Shown piece by piece: positions 11,026 through 23,389 of a stretch of 64,000 nucleotides of DNA; positions within the stretch are counted from its first letter, which is position 1, and each line of letters starts with the position of its first letter. Source of the DNA: Mixophyes australis (taxonomy: Eukaryota; Chordata; Amphibia; Anura; Limnodynastidae); assembly GCA_036250195.1 (NCBI GenBank), contig JAVHZZ010000004.1, forward strand, positions 249,527,028-249,591,027, read 5' to 3'. The notes below the pieces were generated by a model. It was not told where the DNA came from. It worked only from the letters and a program-made list of their open reading frames with translations, and ran no database searches. The translations under genes and the position numbers were made by a program.

Positions 11026-12782
11026 CTAAGAGATTGAATAGTCATGACAGTTTCATAGTCAAATAATCAGCAATTTGGCAAAACACTTTTAGTACATCAT
11101 ATAGTCTACATTGGAGAAGGTGCAGTGTGTCATTGCTGTCCAAAAACTATTTTTCTCTGAACAATATGAACACTAATTTTAAAGTATGAGAGGACCTATA
11201 GGTCAGCTAATCACATGATGTGGGTAGCACTATTTAGTGGACAGAATAACAGAGAAGTTTCGGATAGAGGGCCATAACCATGTAGGCTGCACCATTCCTA
11301 ATTCATCCATTGGCAGTGCCTAGGGCAGAATTCACTCAGGGAGTATTCAAATAGCTGAGGAGTACCTCTGGGACAGTCTCTAAGGTACTCAGCTGCAATG
11401 TACCATAGTACCTAAAATTGTGGGCTGCTGCAATGTTCTGCTGAATATCTTGTATAACCCCTAAATATACAAGGTTATGTTACTGATGTGAATAAAGTAA
11501 AAACACTATTGTAAGAATGGCTGGGTAGCATTTTTAATTATAAATATATTCATCTTTCAATTGAGTAAAAAAAATAAACATTCATTTTATGCAGGTCCTT
11601 ACTTTACATAGTTTTACCAGGTGAAAACTGTTGATTTTTCTACATTACTTGATTATTATTATTTTATTATTATTATTATTATTATTTAGCAGTATTCATT
11701 CATATTACCAATGGTTTTTCTCAATTCTTTTAGCATTACTTGCCATTGTGTTGCGTCTGTTGAAATATTTTATCTGTATGTAATTTTGCTGTACATGTAC
11801 ATCATTTTTTAGGTTCCTACACAGAATATAGTAATATAATATTAAACTCCAAGCCTAGTATAAACCAAGAAGGCAATTCTAGGGTGTGCAGTATAAACAC
11901 CAATGTATCTGTGGAATATAGCATACACAAGCACGTGTGGGGTTTGGGTGGGATTACAGGTGCACAGAATCCCTGATTTGGACCAGAAATATGCGTTGTG
12001 CAGCCATTTCTAACTCTGCACAAACACTTGGGCTGGTTGTCATATAGGGAAGTCTGATTTATATATTTTTGCTGGTGTAGATATCTAATGTTGTATAATG
12101 CTATATACACAGTATGCCAAATTTGTAGACTGATACACATAGAATATATAACCAAGTTTTAATTTTATCTATTTTATTTGGACTCTCTGAATGTTATGTT
12201 TTTCGTATTAACATCATATGGCTTAAGGTTCATCTAATAGAGATTTTTTTATTGAGACCACCATTGAATTGTGGGCCCACAGTTTATTAACTATAGTAAG
12301 GTCATTTCATGCGCATTTTCTCTATAGATTGTTAACAGTCCTATAATTGATGTGAGATAATATATCCTTTGGGTTCTTAAGCATGTCTGTTGTATTATTT
12401 TTATGCTTGTGGTTTTATATTGTTTATTTTTTTCTTTATTAAAATTATATTTATTTATATTTTTAATTGACGTCTGTCAGAGTTCATCTTTTGATTGTTT
12501 CTTGGGGACAGATAAGTCCATATATTTTTGTAGCGCTGCACATTTGGCTTTATTCAAGTTATGGAAAGCTTGATTCAGAATTAAGGCACATACAGAAAAA
12601 CATAAAAAGGCTGTGTAAAAAATAAAATACGTGTAAGGTGTCTTTGTCTGTGTTGGCAAGTTGAGCACAAATAGTTGAGCTAAAATATTACAAAGTGATG
12701 ACAATAGACTTTCACTTAAAGCAATTAGCATTTTTTGAGAAAGGATGCATACTAGGTGCAAACCTGGATGTTTAAATATGCC
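11026..12782. other. Intron sequence, nothing clear
   Basis: A short ATT trinucleotide run lies at about 11653-11690. Otherwise no element or exon is recognised. The minus-strand frames at 11817-12155 and 12477-12791 have no resemblance to known proteins that I can see. Confidence 0.4.
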
Positions 12783-13102
12783 ATCATCCACATCATTTAT
12801 TTATATAGCGCCACTAATTCCGCAGCGCTGTACAGAGAACTCACTCACATCAGTCCCTGCCCCATTGGGGCTTACAGTCTAAATTCCCTAACACACACAG
12901 ACTAGGGTCAATTTGTTAGCAGCCAATTAACCTACCAGTATGTTTTTGGAATGTGGGAGGAAACCGGAGCAACCGGAGGAAACCCACGCAAACACGGGGA
13001 GAACATACAAACTCCTCACAGATAAGGCCATGGTCAGGAATTGAACTCATGACCCCAGTACTATAAAGCAGGAGTGCTAACCACTATGCTACCGTGCTGC
13101 CC
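12783..13102 (-). mobile_element. tRNA-derived SINE, copy 1 (minus)
   Basis: Read on the minus strand, it starts at its tRNA-like head (inverse of ggtagcatagtggttagc, A-box like, and a degenerate B box near gagttcaattcc). It passes through a conserved core with gaggtttccccgtgtttgcg-like sequence and ends with the tail motif gcgctatataaata. Two further copies in the window (32647-32999 and 47539-47860) align along the whole length, which confirms the family by internal comparison. Confidence 0.85.
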
Positions 13103-13278
13103 TATTGATTTAAGTACAGCTACTGCTTACTGGCTGCTTTAAACAGTTGCAAAATTAGAAAACCATCAATCAATCATGAGTAAAAAAAAACTAAAAGTAT
13201 ATTCAGGAAGTTAACAGTTAAAATATATATACTGATTTTTTGATTCTCTGATTTTTTCATAAAATCAAGCAAATCCCT

Positions 13279-13400
13279 CAGGGCCTGATTCACTAAGGAA
13301 CGTAAATGCCGATAGATGCTGTATTTTGCGTAAAATCGCTCTACGCATGCCCAGAGCTAGACCACATGACTGTGAACCCAGCAACGTCAAATTCATCTTC
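13279..13400. repeat. MITE end fragment (gggcctgattcact family)
   Basis: The sequence gggcctgattcactaagga resembles the terminal repeat of the MITEs at 8478-9085 and 37339-37655, but the following sequence differs and no matching right end was found. It is either a related family or a solo end. Confidence 0.35.
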
Positions 13401-13844
13401 AAGCGCTAAGGTCCCTTATTGCAGCCTATGATTTCCTGGGTGAATTGGGGAGAGGAATGCCAAGCTCAAGTGCAAGCAATGTCTGATTCAAACTTTGAAC
13501 ATCTCAAAGATACGTGACGGCTGTGTATCTATGCTAGAAATCAAGAACAACTGTAAAAATGCATTTTATGTATGGTAGACATACATAACATCCTCATAAA
13601 TGTATAAACTATACTATTAACAGGTGCCATTAATAGTTTTTTTCTGTGCATTCTTTTGGAACATTATATTCCACATAGGTATTGGATGTGTCCTGCAGTG
13701 TCTTGTCTGTTAGAGCAGAGCGCACCTAGCCCTGTATTCAACAACAGGCGTATCTTTTAGATCCTCTCTTTGTTGAATACTGACATGCGTATGCCCGATT
13801 CACAGGTTTTTAAAACATGCACAATACATTCATTTTGCGTCCCT

Positions 13845-14095
13845 TAATAAATGGAATGTTCAGGGGCCTTTCTCCCGGATTCCGCCCACTTCCCTAGTTT
13901 GTGTGCCTCAATGATGTCATTGGCCACGGTGACTGGCCATCATGTCACTACAGTCCCGCCCCTGAAGTACAAAGACACAATCACAGGATTTCACAGTGGG
14001 GGCATGGCCAAAATAACACGATTTTGGCACCATGCCCCCCTTGTTTTTTTAAATTGACCTCCTCTCCGGGATTTCAAGTAGGCAAGTATGAATAA
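13845..14095. repeat. Degenerate repeat ending ggcaagtatg
   Basis: The right end tccgggatttcaagtaggcaagtatga shares its terminal pattern (ccggga then aggcaa-tatga) with the repeat at 61561-61790, and the left part is GC-richer than the surroundings. I take both as decayed members of one family of GC-rich repeats. The open frames within it look non-coding. Confidence 0.4.
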
Positions 14096-14738
14096 AAATA
14101 AGGTAATTTACAATGCATGGAAAACTCCATCTAAGCACAAAATGGAAACCCTTTTGGCTCAATAACAGTAATGAAGGAGAATATTATAAATAGTGACCAC
14201 ATAATGCCACTTCTCTGCAAACCTTTGAACAAATCTGGGGACTTTGAGCCTCATTTACATTTACATGTGTTTAATGAAATGGCTTTCTAGTCCTATTGTT
14301 TTACAGCAATATATAAAAGAACATAGACTCCAGACTCACCTTACCTATCTTAACTTTTGCCTAAACCTTACTTTCATTCTTTTCTTTTTATTTACTCTTT
14401 TTCTACCGTTTCTAAAACCTTCAATATATTAAAAATAAAAGGTAATTAGCTACTGTAATTTCTGCAGTTACTCTTATTTATCTTAGCCCTGTCTAATCTG
14501 GAAATCAAGAACATACCAATTCAGTTACCACTATATCTTTGTATACAACAAGATACTGTATTAATGATAACATTATCACATTCAATAAACGTTTTCAAAT
14601 AATCACTTATCACCTTAATGACATTTGTTATAATCTGCATAGTGTAAACATTTATCAACTTCAATAACTAGATGGAAATAATAGGACAGGACTACAATAT
14701 TAATAGAGAGCAAGCAGAAAATATTGGACTGTACTTAC

Positions 14739-14879
14739 ACTCGGCCAGCATCCCCATCTCTTTACATTTCCGCAGACGACACTCTTGGCACTTCCTCCTC
14801 ATGTACATGTCCATTTCACAGTTGCCTCCATTCTTACATTTGTAAGTGGCATTTTTGGTAATACTTCTTCTGAAAAACC
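14739..14879 (-). CDS. nr1h5: FXR-family receptor, second zinc-finger exon
   Basis: This 141-base exon encodes [20 protein letters not shown] and onward to KEMGMLAEC. It completes the P-box CEGCKGFFRRS that recognises the response element half-site. It also carries the four cysteines of the second zinc finger (C-KNGGNC-RRKCQEC) and the start of the C-terminal extension. The acceptor is CATCCTGCAG before 14879 and the donor is T|GTAAGT at 14739. Mammalian NR1H4 has an alternative donor 12 bases downstream that inserts MYTG. Here the bases after the 12-base extension are CA, not GT, so only the short form can be spliced. [10 protein letters not shown] replaces the [11 protein letters not shown] recall for NR1H4. 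Confidence 0.95.
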
Positions 14880-15023
14880 CTGCAGGATGAAAACAGATAT
14901 ACTTAATGCAAGATTCAAAATCCAGGTACTGAAGCTGTTATTTCTGCTAAATTGGTTTTTGTGACATGTAAAGTGGCACTGCAAACTACTACTGGAATTT
15001 GCCATTGGAACCACAAATGACAT

Positions 15024-15689
15024 ATTCTATAGAAGTACAGCACAACTAACATAGTCTTAAATAAAAACGAACACAACTTTAAAATAGCATAATTAAAAGA
15101 ATCACTGACATCATATTTAACATATATTTTGTATCATGCATCTACTGACCACTACTAACTACAAACTGATTATATAAGCAGGGCCATGTGGTATAACAAC
15201 CATGATGCAAGCTAAGTACCTTATCTATTTTAAGAGAGGCGGTATATATATCGCATCATGTCTTCACCCTTCTACTAACTGCTTCAATGATTGCCCTTTT
15301 AGTCTATATTTAACATAATTGTATATAGTTGTGTGTACATCTGTGACTATTATGAAATTAGATGGTTACTACTGCAAAGCTTGCTTACATAGAAATAAGC
15401 TGTACAATAGACTTTTTAGTTTGTGGGCGATCATCAATAATTTTCTAAAGAGCATTAGATTTGTCCTGAAGGCTGTACATTACTAGCCAGAAGCAATAGC
15501 CTTCATTGTGCAAATTACAGTACATAAATAGGCCCAAATTTTTTGTGCAGAAGCAGACACAACCCCACTACAGTTCACAGATAGATGCACATTCTTGATT
15601 TGCACTAGGCATATTAGTAATATTCCTACACACTTGGCGTTAAGGTTATAGAAAGAGTTCTATATAGGCATTCTACTCTGATGGAAGCA
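15024..15689. other. Large-intron sequence, nothing recognised
   Basis: This intron stretch between the second zinc-finger exon and the Penelope element contains no recognisable element. Confidence 0.4.
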
Positions 15690-16598
15690 CCCCGACAGTT
15701 TAATATAGATTCTATAAATTTCATTTTTGCACATAGTTATTTCATATTTGATCACTCTTTATATTTACAGGTAATGGGGACAGCCATGGGGACCCGCTTT
15801 GCCCCAGCTAGGTCAACTTCTACATGAGTGACTCTAATTCTACTTATGTGTGGGGTGGCATGTTCAGGCAGAACTGGTCATCTATGGTCAATATATTGAT
15901 GGTTTCTTTATTATTTGGAGTGGGGGTGAAACATGAGCATTTTCTTTTGTTCAGTCACTTGATAATAATGAATACAATTTAAACTTTTCTCACCAGTTTC
16001 ACCCTTCTTCTATTGATTTTCGTGACCTCTCCTTGAGGATGTTGCCAACTATTTACACTATGATAGTGCTCATTTTATCCTTAGAAAAATAACATCCTTA
16101 AGGGCAAGTTGCTAACATTAAAATGCAACTTTTCCACTGAAGGAGCTTTTCAGGCGCAAACCAAGGAGATACTTCAAAACTTCAAAGGTATAGGCAAGGT
16201 TAACTGAAGTATGTGCTTAACAAGGTTTTAGAGGAGGTGAATTTGATTGAGAGGGAGAAATTGTAGCATTTAAAAATTGGGTGACATTCACAAAACATCT
16301 AAAAATATACAGCAAAATAAATCGGCTATAGATTTGGGTCTAGAGGAAAAGTGTATTAATAACTCTTATTAGCAAGCCTTTATTTCAAGATACAATAAGA
16401 AATCATGGGAATAATTAAGAAAAATTATGTAATTTTAAAATAAGATCCCACTTTAAAATCCATCCTTCATCTTAAACCCAAGAAAAAAGGTTAAAATATA
16501 AAAAGATTAATAGCACCTAGTTTATTGAGACCCAAACAATACAATGGGACAGTCTAATGAAGTTTGGCTCCTTAAGAAACCAGTGGGATGTTTCAAAT
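15690..16598 (+). pseudogene. Penelope-like element, RT part (older copy, left half)
   Basis: Frames on the plus strand read FDHSLYLQVMGTAMGTRFAP at about 15737-15800, the diagnostic Penelope reverse-transcriptase block, followed in another frame by YIDGFFIIWSGGE near 15890-15930. The catalytic motif is YIDG where the family has YIDD. Further down, RLIAPSLLRPKQY around 16508-16548 matches the region between RT and endonuclease. Several frameshifts and stops separate these blocks, so the gene is dead. The frame is interrupted at 16598 by a younger element and resumes at 18595 with RCRTCGHK and the endonuclease. Penelope elements copy themselves through RT plus a GIY-YIG endonuclease. Confidence 0.85.
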
Positions 16599-18583
16599 AA
16601 TCAAATCAAAAGAGGACCTGCGCTCAACTCCAAACGGCAAGAGCAGCAATAATTTAGGAATCCCTTCCTGTGTACCAAGCAATGTATAATAAAATAATGC
16701 GCTCAAATTGCCTAGAACATATCTATAATATAAATGGTAACTATTTGTAGAATTAGATAGTTAACATGAAATAGTGCAGAATGGTAAAAACAGTGAATTT
16801 AATTGGCATAAATAAACAATTCCAGAAAAAAAAGGGGAATGAATATTTCCAACGATAATTGGATTTTGATACATGAGTACATACATGAAATGAAAATAGA
16901 AATAATAATAAGATTAAAATAAAAATAAAAAAATAAAATAAAAATAAAATTAAAAATAAAGAAATATAAAAATGAAAATAAAATTAAATTAAAATAAAAG
17001 TGAAAAAATCCGGAAAACGCAAAAATGCAGTCCAAATAGAAGCACTCATGAAAGTCCTGGTGAAAAATGACTAAAAAAATGACCTAATAAAGCAAACAGC
17101 AATAATCCCAAATGGGGATGCAAAAACTGTCCAGATACCTGATATGTGCTGCGGTCATCCGGCAAATGTCACTATGGTAGACAGGATGAAAACAGGAAGG
17201 CTAGCGGTGGAGCTCACGGCAACCGATATTAACTGTGTCCCTAGCGATGCTGCAGTTTGATGATGGAGAGCCTGGCGTGCGTTCCACAGTGGAACGCATG
17301 AACCGGATATCCTGTGACGTCACAAAAGTGGGCGTGTCCCAACGCGTTTCATCTGCAGGAGCAGATTTCTTCAGGGGATGTGGTATGAGTGATGGTCTAA
17401 TGTGCTTCCTTATATATTGTCAATAAATGATTGTTTGATAGAGTGTAATTGAGGATTCATTACTAAGCCTACAGAAGGGCTTAATTATCCATTGTAATAA
17501 AATCTAAACGCCAACCAAGTCATATGAGTATACAGGTGATAATACATCTATCATAAACAAGGTGGTAGTTATAAATGTTAAATATATAATTACATACCAA
17601 AGATTAATATAAGCCAATTGAAAACCCTAATATGGATTGGTGTAACAGATTATATGGATAACATTAAGAAAAATAATAAACATATAAAGGCGACCACGGT
17701 CGTATGATATATAATAGTTCTAACATATAGTAAAACTCCATTTATTTCTGCATAAACTAAGATGTTAAATTGGACTGATAACAAGTCAGAATGATACTAA
17801 TAATTATTGTAAATGTAGGGCTGATACATACATGACTGATGCTTAAAAACCTCTATGACTAGCTAGCCTAAATGATGACAATGGTAACTGTTAGGATAAT
17901 TTAAATAAATAAATGAACTGATTCTAATAAGTTTCTATGTTTATATACATGAGGTTAAAAATATCAAAATAAAATGAATGGCAATATTAGCCCTCATTAA
18001 AACACATAAAGAGGCATCCTTCCAAGGTAAGTATAAATTGTAAAGGATTTCCTACATAATGGTTTAAGTAAATACTACATCATGGTAAGCGAGAGGTGGC
18101 GTGTCCTGCCACTAATTGTCGCTCTATTGGGATAGATCTACTACATGTCTACTACTGTACTGGATATTCCCGGGAGGTCTCCCTTCCCGGTACTAAGCCA
18201 GCTCCAACCTGCTTGGCTTCCAAGGTCGACGGAGATTGGGCATCACCAGGGTGGTATGACCGTAGTGTGCATGGAGATACTTTACCCAAAGGGACAATAG
18301 GGCATAGACACTACATATCCACGACTTGCAACCAATGTAGATAAGATGTTTCTAATAGTAAAGACATATTCTACATTGAAATGTCGAATTCCATATTCAG
18401 TCCTCGTGGTGATAAAGTGTCAAAATAGAGGATCAATTTACTTTCTTCTTTATTAATGTTTTTAATGGGGTCCCCTCCTCGCCAGTTATTGTATACACAT
18501 TTGATACCCAGAAACTCCAACCCTGTAGGATCACAATTATGTTTAATTTTAAAATGGCTGGAGAGGTGGTGTTTATCGAGCCC
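16599..18583 (-). mobile_element. Penelope-like element inserted in reverse (younger copy)
   Basis: A 1985-base minus-strand insertion is flanked by the 11-base direct repeat atgtttcaaat (16588-16598 and 18584-18594), which I read as the target duplication. It is 5'-truncated inside the endonuclease: the minus frame from about 18575 to 18371 reads HHLSSHFKIKHN, then GLEFLGIKCV, WRGGDP and LSPRGLNMEFDISM, the C-terminal half of a Penelope GIY-YIG domain, ending in a normal stop. The remaining 1.75 kb is its 3' region, including gaaacgcgttgggac (minus, near 17340), a typical Penelope pseudo-LTR motif, and an A/T-simple tract at 16880-17010. The endonuclease piece is free of frameshifts, unlike the host copy. 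Confidence 0.8.
16880..17010. repeat. AAAATA-rich simple repeat
   Basis: Irregular AAAATA/AAATA units lie inside the younger Penelope copy. They explain the Phe/Ile/Tyr-rich minus-strand frame at 16799-17035. Confidence 0.9.
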
Positions 18584-18594
18584 ATGTTTCAAAT

Positions 18595-20600
18595 GTCCAG
18601 AGATGTAGGACATGTGGCCATAAGTTGAATAAAACTAAATAACTTTGCACAGGGAAATGTAAACATTTTGTGTTAAGGGGTTTATTAATTGTAACACCAA
18701 GTACGTTATATACAAGCTTAGATGCAGCTGTCAGCTGCTTTATGTAGAAAGAACAACTGGACTCCTAAAAACCAGATTCATGGAACACAGAAGAAATATT
18801 ATGAATAATATTAAATAATATCCTTTGCGTAGTGTATCATGTCATTTTTCACATCAACACAATGGAGATGCTAGTTGCCTAGAAGTTTTGGTCATTGAAT
18901 TTATTGGTTCTGCACATCGCGACGGGGACAGATTTAAAAGATGATGTCATTAAGAAGTATTTTGGTATCGAAATTCCTAGCAGAAAAAAAAAGAAGTATT
19001 TTGGATTCATTCCCTCAATACATTGAAACATTTTGTTCCCAATTACAGTTGAATCTAGAACGTAATGGTATTATGTAATTATATTTTTTACTCTATATCT
19101 TTTCAGTGATCCTTTGGTAGCTCATTAGACTAATGACAAGTGAACTTAACTGTGCTTGATGTGGCAATATGGAGTTCTATCCTGGGGTCAGGTGTATAAA
19201 TATTTTTTCAACACTTTAATGATTATGTTATTTAATATATACAGATACATTTTTGAACTTTTGGACAAGTTCTCTGTCAATGATGGGTATAAATTTCATG
19301 CTTATGATATATTTTTTGTGGCCCTGAAGAACATTGGTCTTATGTAGGAAATTTGACAAAAAGTGTACTATGAATCAAATCATCTTTTATTTTGGTTCGC
19401 AGAAATGTGGAATAGGACTGTCTCCTTACATAAGATGAATTAGTTTTTTATTAACTGTATATGCACATATGGTTAGCATTTGTTTTTTTCACTAATAAAT
19501 CTGATATATAGTGTTCACTTTGAATGAATGCAGCAGTTGGTTAACACAGCCGCTTTTGATTGTGCAATTATTTAAAGAGACTCAGCAGATGAGCATGGGA
19601 CACTTGCTGTTCTTGCATTCTGAGTGCATTTGAATAAAGGTGAATACGTACCTCAGAGGAAATCACTGAATGGTAATGAAACGCGTACATGTTTAATTGT
19701 TCATCTAACAGATTGCCAAGAGATCAACAGTTTCCTCATATGACATAAAGTAATCTGGAGGTACGAATAACTCATTATATGTTGAATGATTCGGGACTAA
19801 GCCAGTTTGTTTTTCCGCTGTTACAATTATCTTTCTATTTGCCAATAAATCATTAGTTCTCTCATATGAAAGAAAAGTCAGTTGTAGGTATTAACAACTT
19901 GTAATATGCTGCACGATTCAGGACTAAACCGTCAGGTGTTCCGCTGTTAAAACCATCTCACAGTGAGCTACAATGTTCACTTGTGGACGGTGTTAAATCT
20001 GGACATGTGTATGAATCCCCACAAGTTTTGCTATAAGTGAGGCTTTTAGTATCTTGTGAAACACGGACAGTGATTGATCAGCCACTTACACAGGAGGGAC
20101 AATTATATTATCTGCAAATCAGAGTGGATCTAAGGCTTCCCCGGACTGGTACAACCAAGAGTAGGCCTCTTGGTAGAGACAATTATAAGTTGGTTGAAAT
20201 CGACACCATTATTCAGGAAGCTAATCAGCTAATTATTGTGCCAGAACACACTGGCTGCTATAAACAATTTTCCAAAAGAAAAAGAAGATTTCTATGAATG
20301 GTGTGTACTGTTTTCTATCCACTTGGGATTGGTTCATTTTGATAACGTGAATGCGTGAATCTTCTTCATATAATTAACAGAAATCTAGCAACATATTGAC
20401 TGATATAGGTTCATATTTTACATCTATTCATATCGGCATGTTGATATGATGAGTTATACACAGCAGTGAATATTTGTTGATCGTTGCCATAGCAATTCAT
20501 TGTCGTATTATATGTTTTTAATATTGTAATACATTATTAAAATATTTTAGTATTTATTCATGACAATGTAAATTTTTGTGGTATAGGTTGGCGACAACAT
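18595..20600 (+). pseudogene. Penelope-like element, endonuclease and 3' region (older copy, right half)
   Basis: Plus-strand frames continue the older element: RCRTCGHK at about 18605, then TKYVIYKLRCSCQLLYVERT (18697-18756) and TRFMEHRRNI, which is the GIY-YIG endonuclease with YVERTTG where the family usually has YVGRTT, followed by CHFSHQHNGDASCLEVLVIE. Stops and shifts interrupt it. Beyond 19090 is the 3' region: gaaacgcgt occurs at about 19680. Two similar blocks ending ggactaa-cc...ccgctgtta (about 19760-19830 and 19880-19950) look like an internal direct repeat. The right boundary near 20600 is uncertain. An 86-residue frame at 20037-20297 has no recognisable product. Confidence 0.7.
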
Positions 20601-20899
20601 CCAACGTTGTATTCTTTTCTTCTTCTAGCATGGAGAAACGGCTTAATAGGTAGTAGAAAATTATACAGTCACATTATCGTTTGTACACAAAATAATAATG
20701 TACTAAAGTGTCATAGACACAACAGAGAATATTGTCTTGACAGCGGTATAAATAAATGTGAAACTCGCTATTACCTCATAAAGTAAAATTAAACACAAAT
20801 ACAATTTAATTCTATTAAGAGAAATGAAATACAAACATCTGTTGTTTTGCCCTTTAGAAATTCAATGGGAATATTCTTTCCTGTCACAGTGCATACATA

Positions 20900-21130
20900 A
20901 ATGTCAGCTAAGTAATGCGAATAGATGGTCACAACTTCATATAATATAGCAAAGATATCTGTTAAATACGAGTTGGGTATGTTCTGGCGACTGTGAATTT
21001 GTCGATGACTTTCGACACCAAAAGGGTGACCGTCTGGCTGTTCACAGATTCAGTGTATCGACATGCTTAAAATGTGGATGTTATGACTGTAAACAGGTAG
21101 TAAAGTTGACAGTCACAATGTCGTCATTCA
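20900..21130. repeat. Possible fragment of a tcgaca-rich palindromic repeat
   Basis: Motifs such as gtcgatgactttcgacacc and tgacagtcacaatgtcg resemble the palindromic element at 48200-48602. The relation is by motif only. Confidence 0.3.
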
Positions 21131-21139
21131 AAAAGCAAT

Positions 21140-21600
21140 GCCAGCGAATCCGGCAGCAATACTTTGCCCACGATCTGCACCTCTCACCCTCATGCCTTAC
21201 TAGCTCCCATTCTCCATTACAAGACTTGTCTGCACCCACTCTGTGGAATTTCTTCCCTTGTACAGCAAGACTTTCCCCATGCCACCAAGTAATCCCTAAA
21301 AAACTCACCTCTTTAGCCAAACATATCAAACTTCAGAATAACATTCTTAACCTCACCAAGCAATTCTACATCAGTAATAGGCAACATTAAATTTCAAGTG
21401 CTGCTCTTATTTTCTCAATGTGACCCACAATGTACCAAACTTCTATCTTCCTATAGAGTGTAAGTTTGCGAGCAGGGCTTTCTTAGCTGTGTGCTAATAC
21501 CCTACCAATATGTCTTTTTTGATTACTTTGTTTTTCCTAATTGTAAAGTGCTGCAGATTATGCTTGTGCTAGATAAATACATGTTAATAATAAAATAAAA
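21140..21600 (+). mobile_element. LINE 3' end, L2/CR1-like
   Basis: A plus-strand frame from 21106 contains LQDLSAPTLWNFFP, then a KKLTSLAKHIKL-like helix. APTLWNSLP followed by a short basic helix is the usual C-terminus of L2/CR1-clade reverse transcriptases. Downstream is a tail with gtaagtttgcgagcagggc and gtaaagtgctgcag-like blocks ending in gataaatac. That tail is common to amphibian and fish LINE/SINE 3' ends, and it is followed directly by an AAT repeat. Confidence 0.65.
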
Positions 21601-21611
21601 ACATAATTATT

Positions 21612-21614
<3 letters not shown>

Positions 21615-21644
<30 letters not shown>
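21615..21644. repeat. (AAT)n microsatellite
   Basis: A pure AAT run follows the LINE tail, as expected for a LINE with a simple-repeat 3' end. Confidence 0.9.
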
Positions 21645-21646
<2 letters not shown>

Positions 21647-21849
21647 AGTGCCCTGTGTTGTCCTACAAATATGTTTTAGTGTATAAACATTCAGAATGGA
21701 TAATGTTAAGAAATCATATAGGAATGTTTAATGAAGTCATTGTGTTTTAGGTAAATATTGTTTATATGTCAGATGTTCAAAGTAGAGATTGTTTGTAATA
21801 AAGTTGAATAGGTTGAAGCAGTGTTGCCATGGTGATATCTGGTGATCAG

Positions 21850-23046
21850 AGATTGTGCCTCTGAACTGGCCTGACCTAACTCCTCCATGGGACTCCGCAA
21901 AAAGCATAGACTACCTTTCCAAATTACTTCCAACACTAAAATTGTCAACTAAAATATGGGACTTATACTCACTAAAACTTAACATCCCCTCATCTATTTC
22001 CCCTATCACTACTATCTGGGGCAATCCTGATTTCCCAACAGGGACATCCACGGCTAGGTTTAAGAGCTGAGTTCATGCAGACCCTAACTTTCCTAAATTT
22101 TTCTCTAAACAAGACCAATGACTGCCACTTACTGAACTCCTACAAAAGTCCTCCTCCAATATGTTAAGCCGATGTGAATACTTCCAAATAAGTTACTTCC
22201 TACACTCTCTTCCTCCTGTCAGATTCTCTGATATATCACATCTGCAGACACGATCCTATGTGTCAAGGAAAGATATCTCAAATATATGGTAATGAGAAAG
22301 GAATATTGGTCCCCTACCAGATGAAGAAGTTTGGGAAGACATGGGACTCTGAATCTCTAAAAGCTCCATCTGCAATAGGATTAAGGAGATGCTACACAAT
22401 ATACTATAGGTTGTATTATACTCCAGTGAGGTATGGTAGGATTTTCCCTTCTATCTCACGCAACTGCTGGACAAACTACCCCATCCACATCTGGTGGGCA
22501 TGCTTTAGGATAGCCCACTTTCAGGACAAAATCTACAGCCTTCTGAATAGCTTATTCACAGTCCCGGTAGTAAGGACCATGGAAATTTCTCCAGAGCTAT
22601 ACCCTCCAGAACCTTTCCAACTCTCCAAGAAATTGGCTTCACACATTTTAGCCACAACAAAAACTTGTAAAAAACTCACTCGAGTATGGCAAACAGCAGC
22701 AATAAAGAAATGTACCTATTATATGCATTACTCTTCATAGAGAGCAGCACCCAGCCTTCCTCCTCTAGCCCATGACCATTCATCCAGGCCCACATACAAT
22801 GCAAAGTTCTTTCCCCCACAAGCTTCACTTTAGAAGCTCATCCTCCTGGACACCCTACCATATTAGGCACCTTCTTCTGCTTTTCAATATAAATGTAGAG
22901 TGCACTGTCTCCTTACTAGTCCTGTATCTCCCCCACCTACCTTCTATTGTATATGACATTGTTAAAATTGGTCTACTGACAATTCTTATTACTACTGTAT
23001 TGTAACCCTACCAGTTGAACCAATCAAAATAAAGTATTACAAAAAA
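21850..23046 (+). pseudogene. L1-like LINE ORF2 C-terminal remnant
   Basis: Plus-strand frames carry the C-terminal third of an L1/Tx1-type ORF2: LPTLKLSTKIWDLYSL around 21930, FLHSLPPVRFS around 22195, then RLYYTPVRYGRIFPSISRNC, IHIWWACFRI and FQDKIYSLLNSLF at 22400-22560. Tyr-Thr-Pro-Val-Arg and His-Ile-Trp-Trp blocks are typical downstream of the RT in vertebrate L1. Several frameshifts and stops break the frame. The 3' end is aaccaatcaaaataaagtat followed by an A-rich run, giving a polyadenylation signal and tail near 23045. The element is 5'-truncated, with no RT core, and is not functional. Confidence 0.8.
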
Positions 23047-23389
23047 GAGCCACTTCAAAAAAAACATATCAGGACACCCGCAAAGCAGATAAATGGTACC
23101 ATTTAAAAACATATACACTACATCTACAAAAACTTATAAAAGTAACATCTGAGTCCTGGTCAGGTGAACTGCATCTATACTAAACATTAAATAGAAGCAA
23201 ACAGAGACTAACACTTAATATTTCGAGAACGATAGTTCAAGCAATTCCAAAAATTTAACTTCTGTAATTCCAAAGAAAAACTGTGGAATACAGAGTGCCC
23301 AAGGTCCCAAATTGAAATAGTATGCTTCTTTGACTAGAAAACTCTTGTATATGTTTAATTGTAAGAAATAGTTCATATCATTTTACTAT
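23047..23389. other. Spacer, nothing recognised
   Basis: This is AT-rich sequence between the LINE tail and a fold-back element. No feature seen. Confidence 0.4.
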
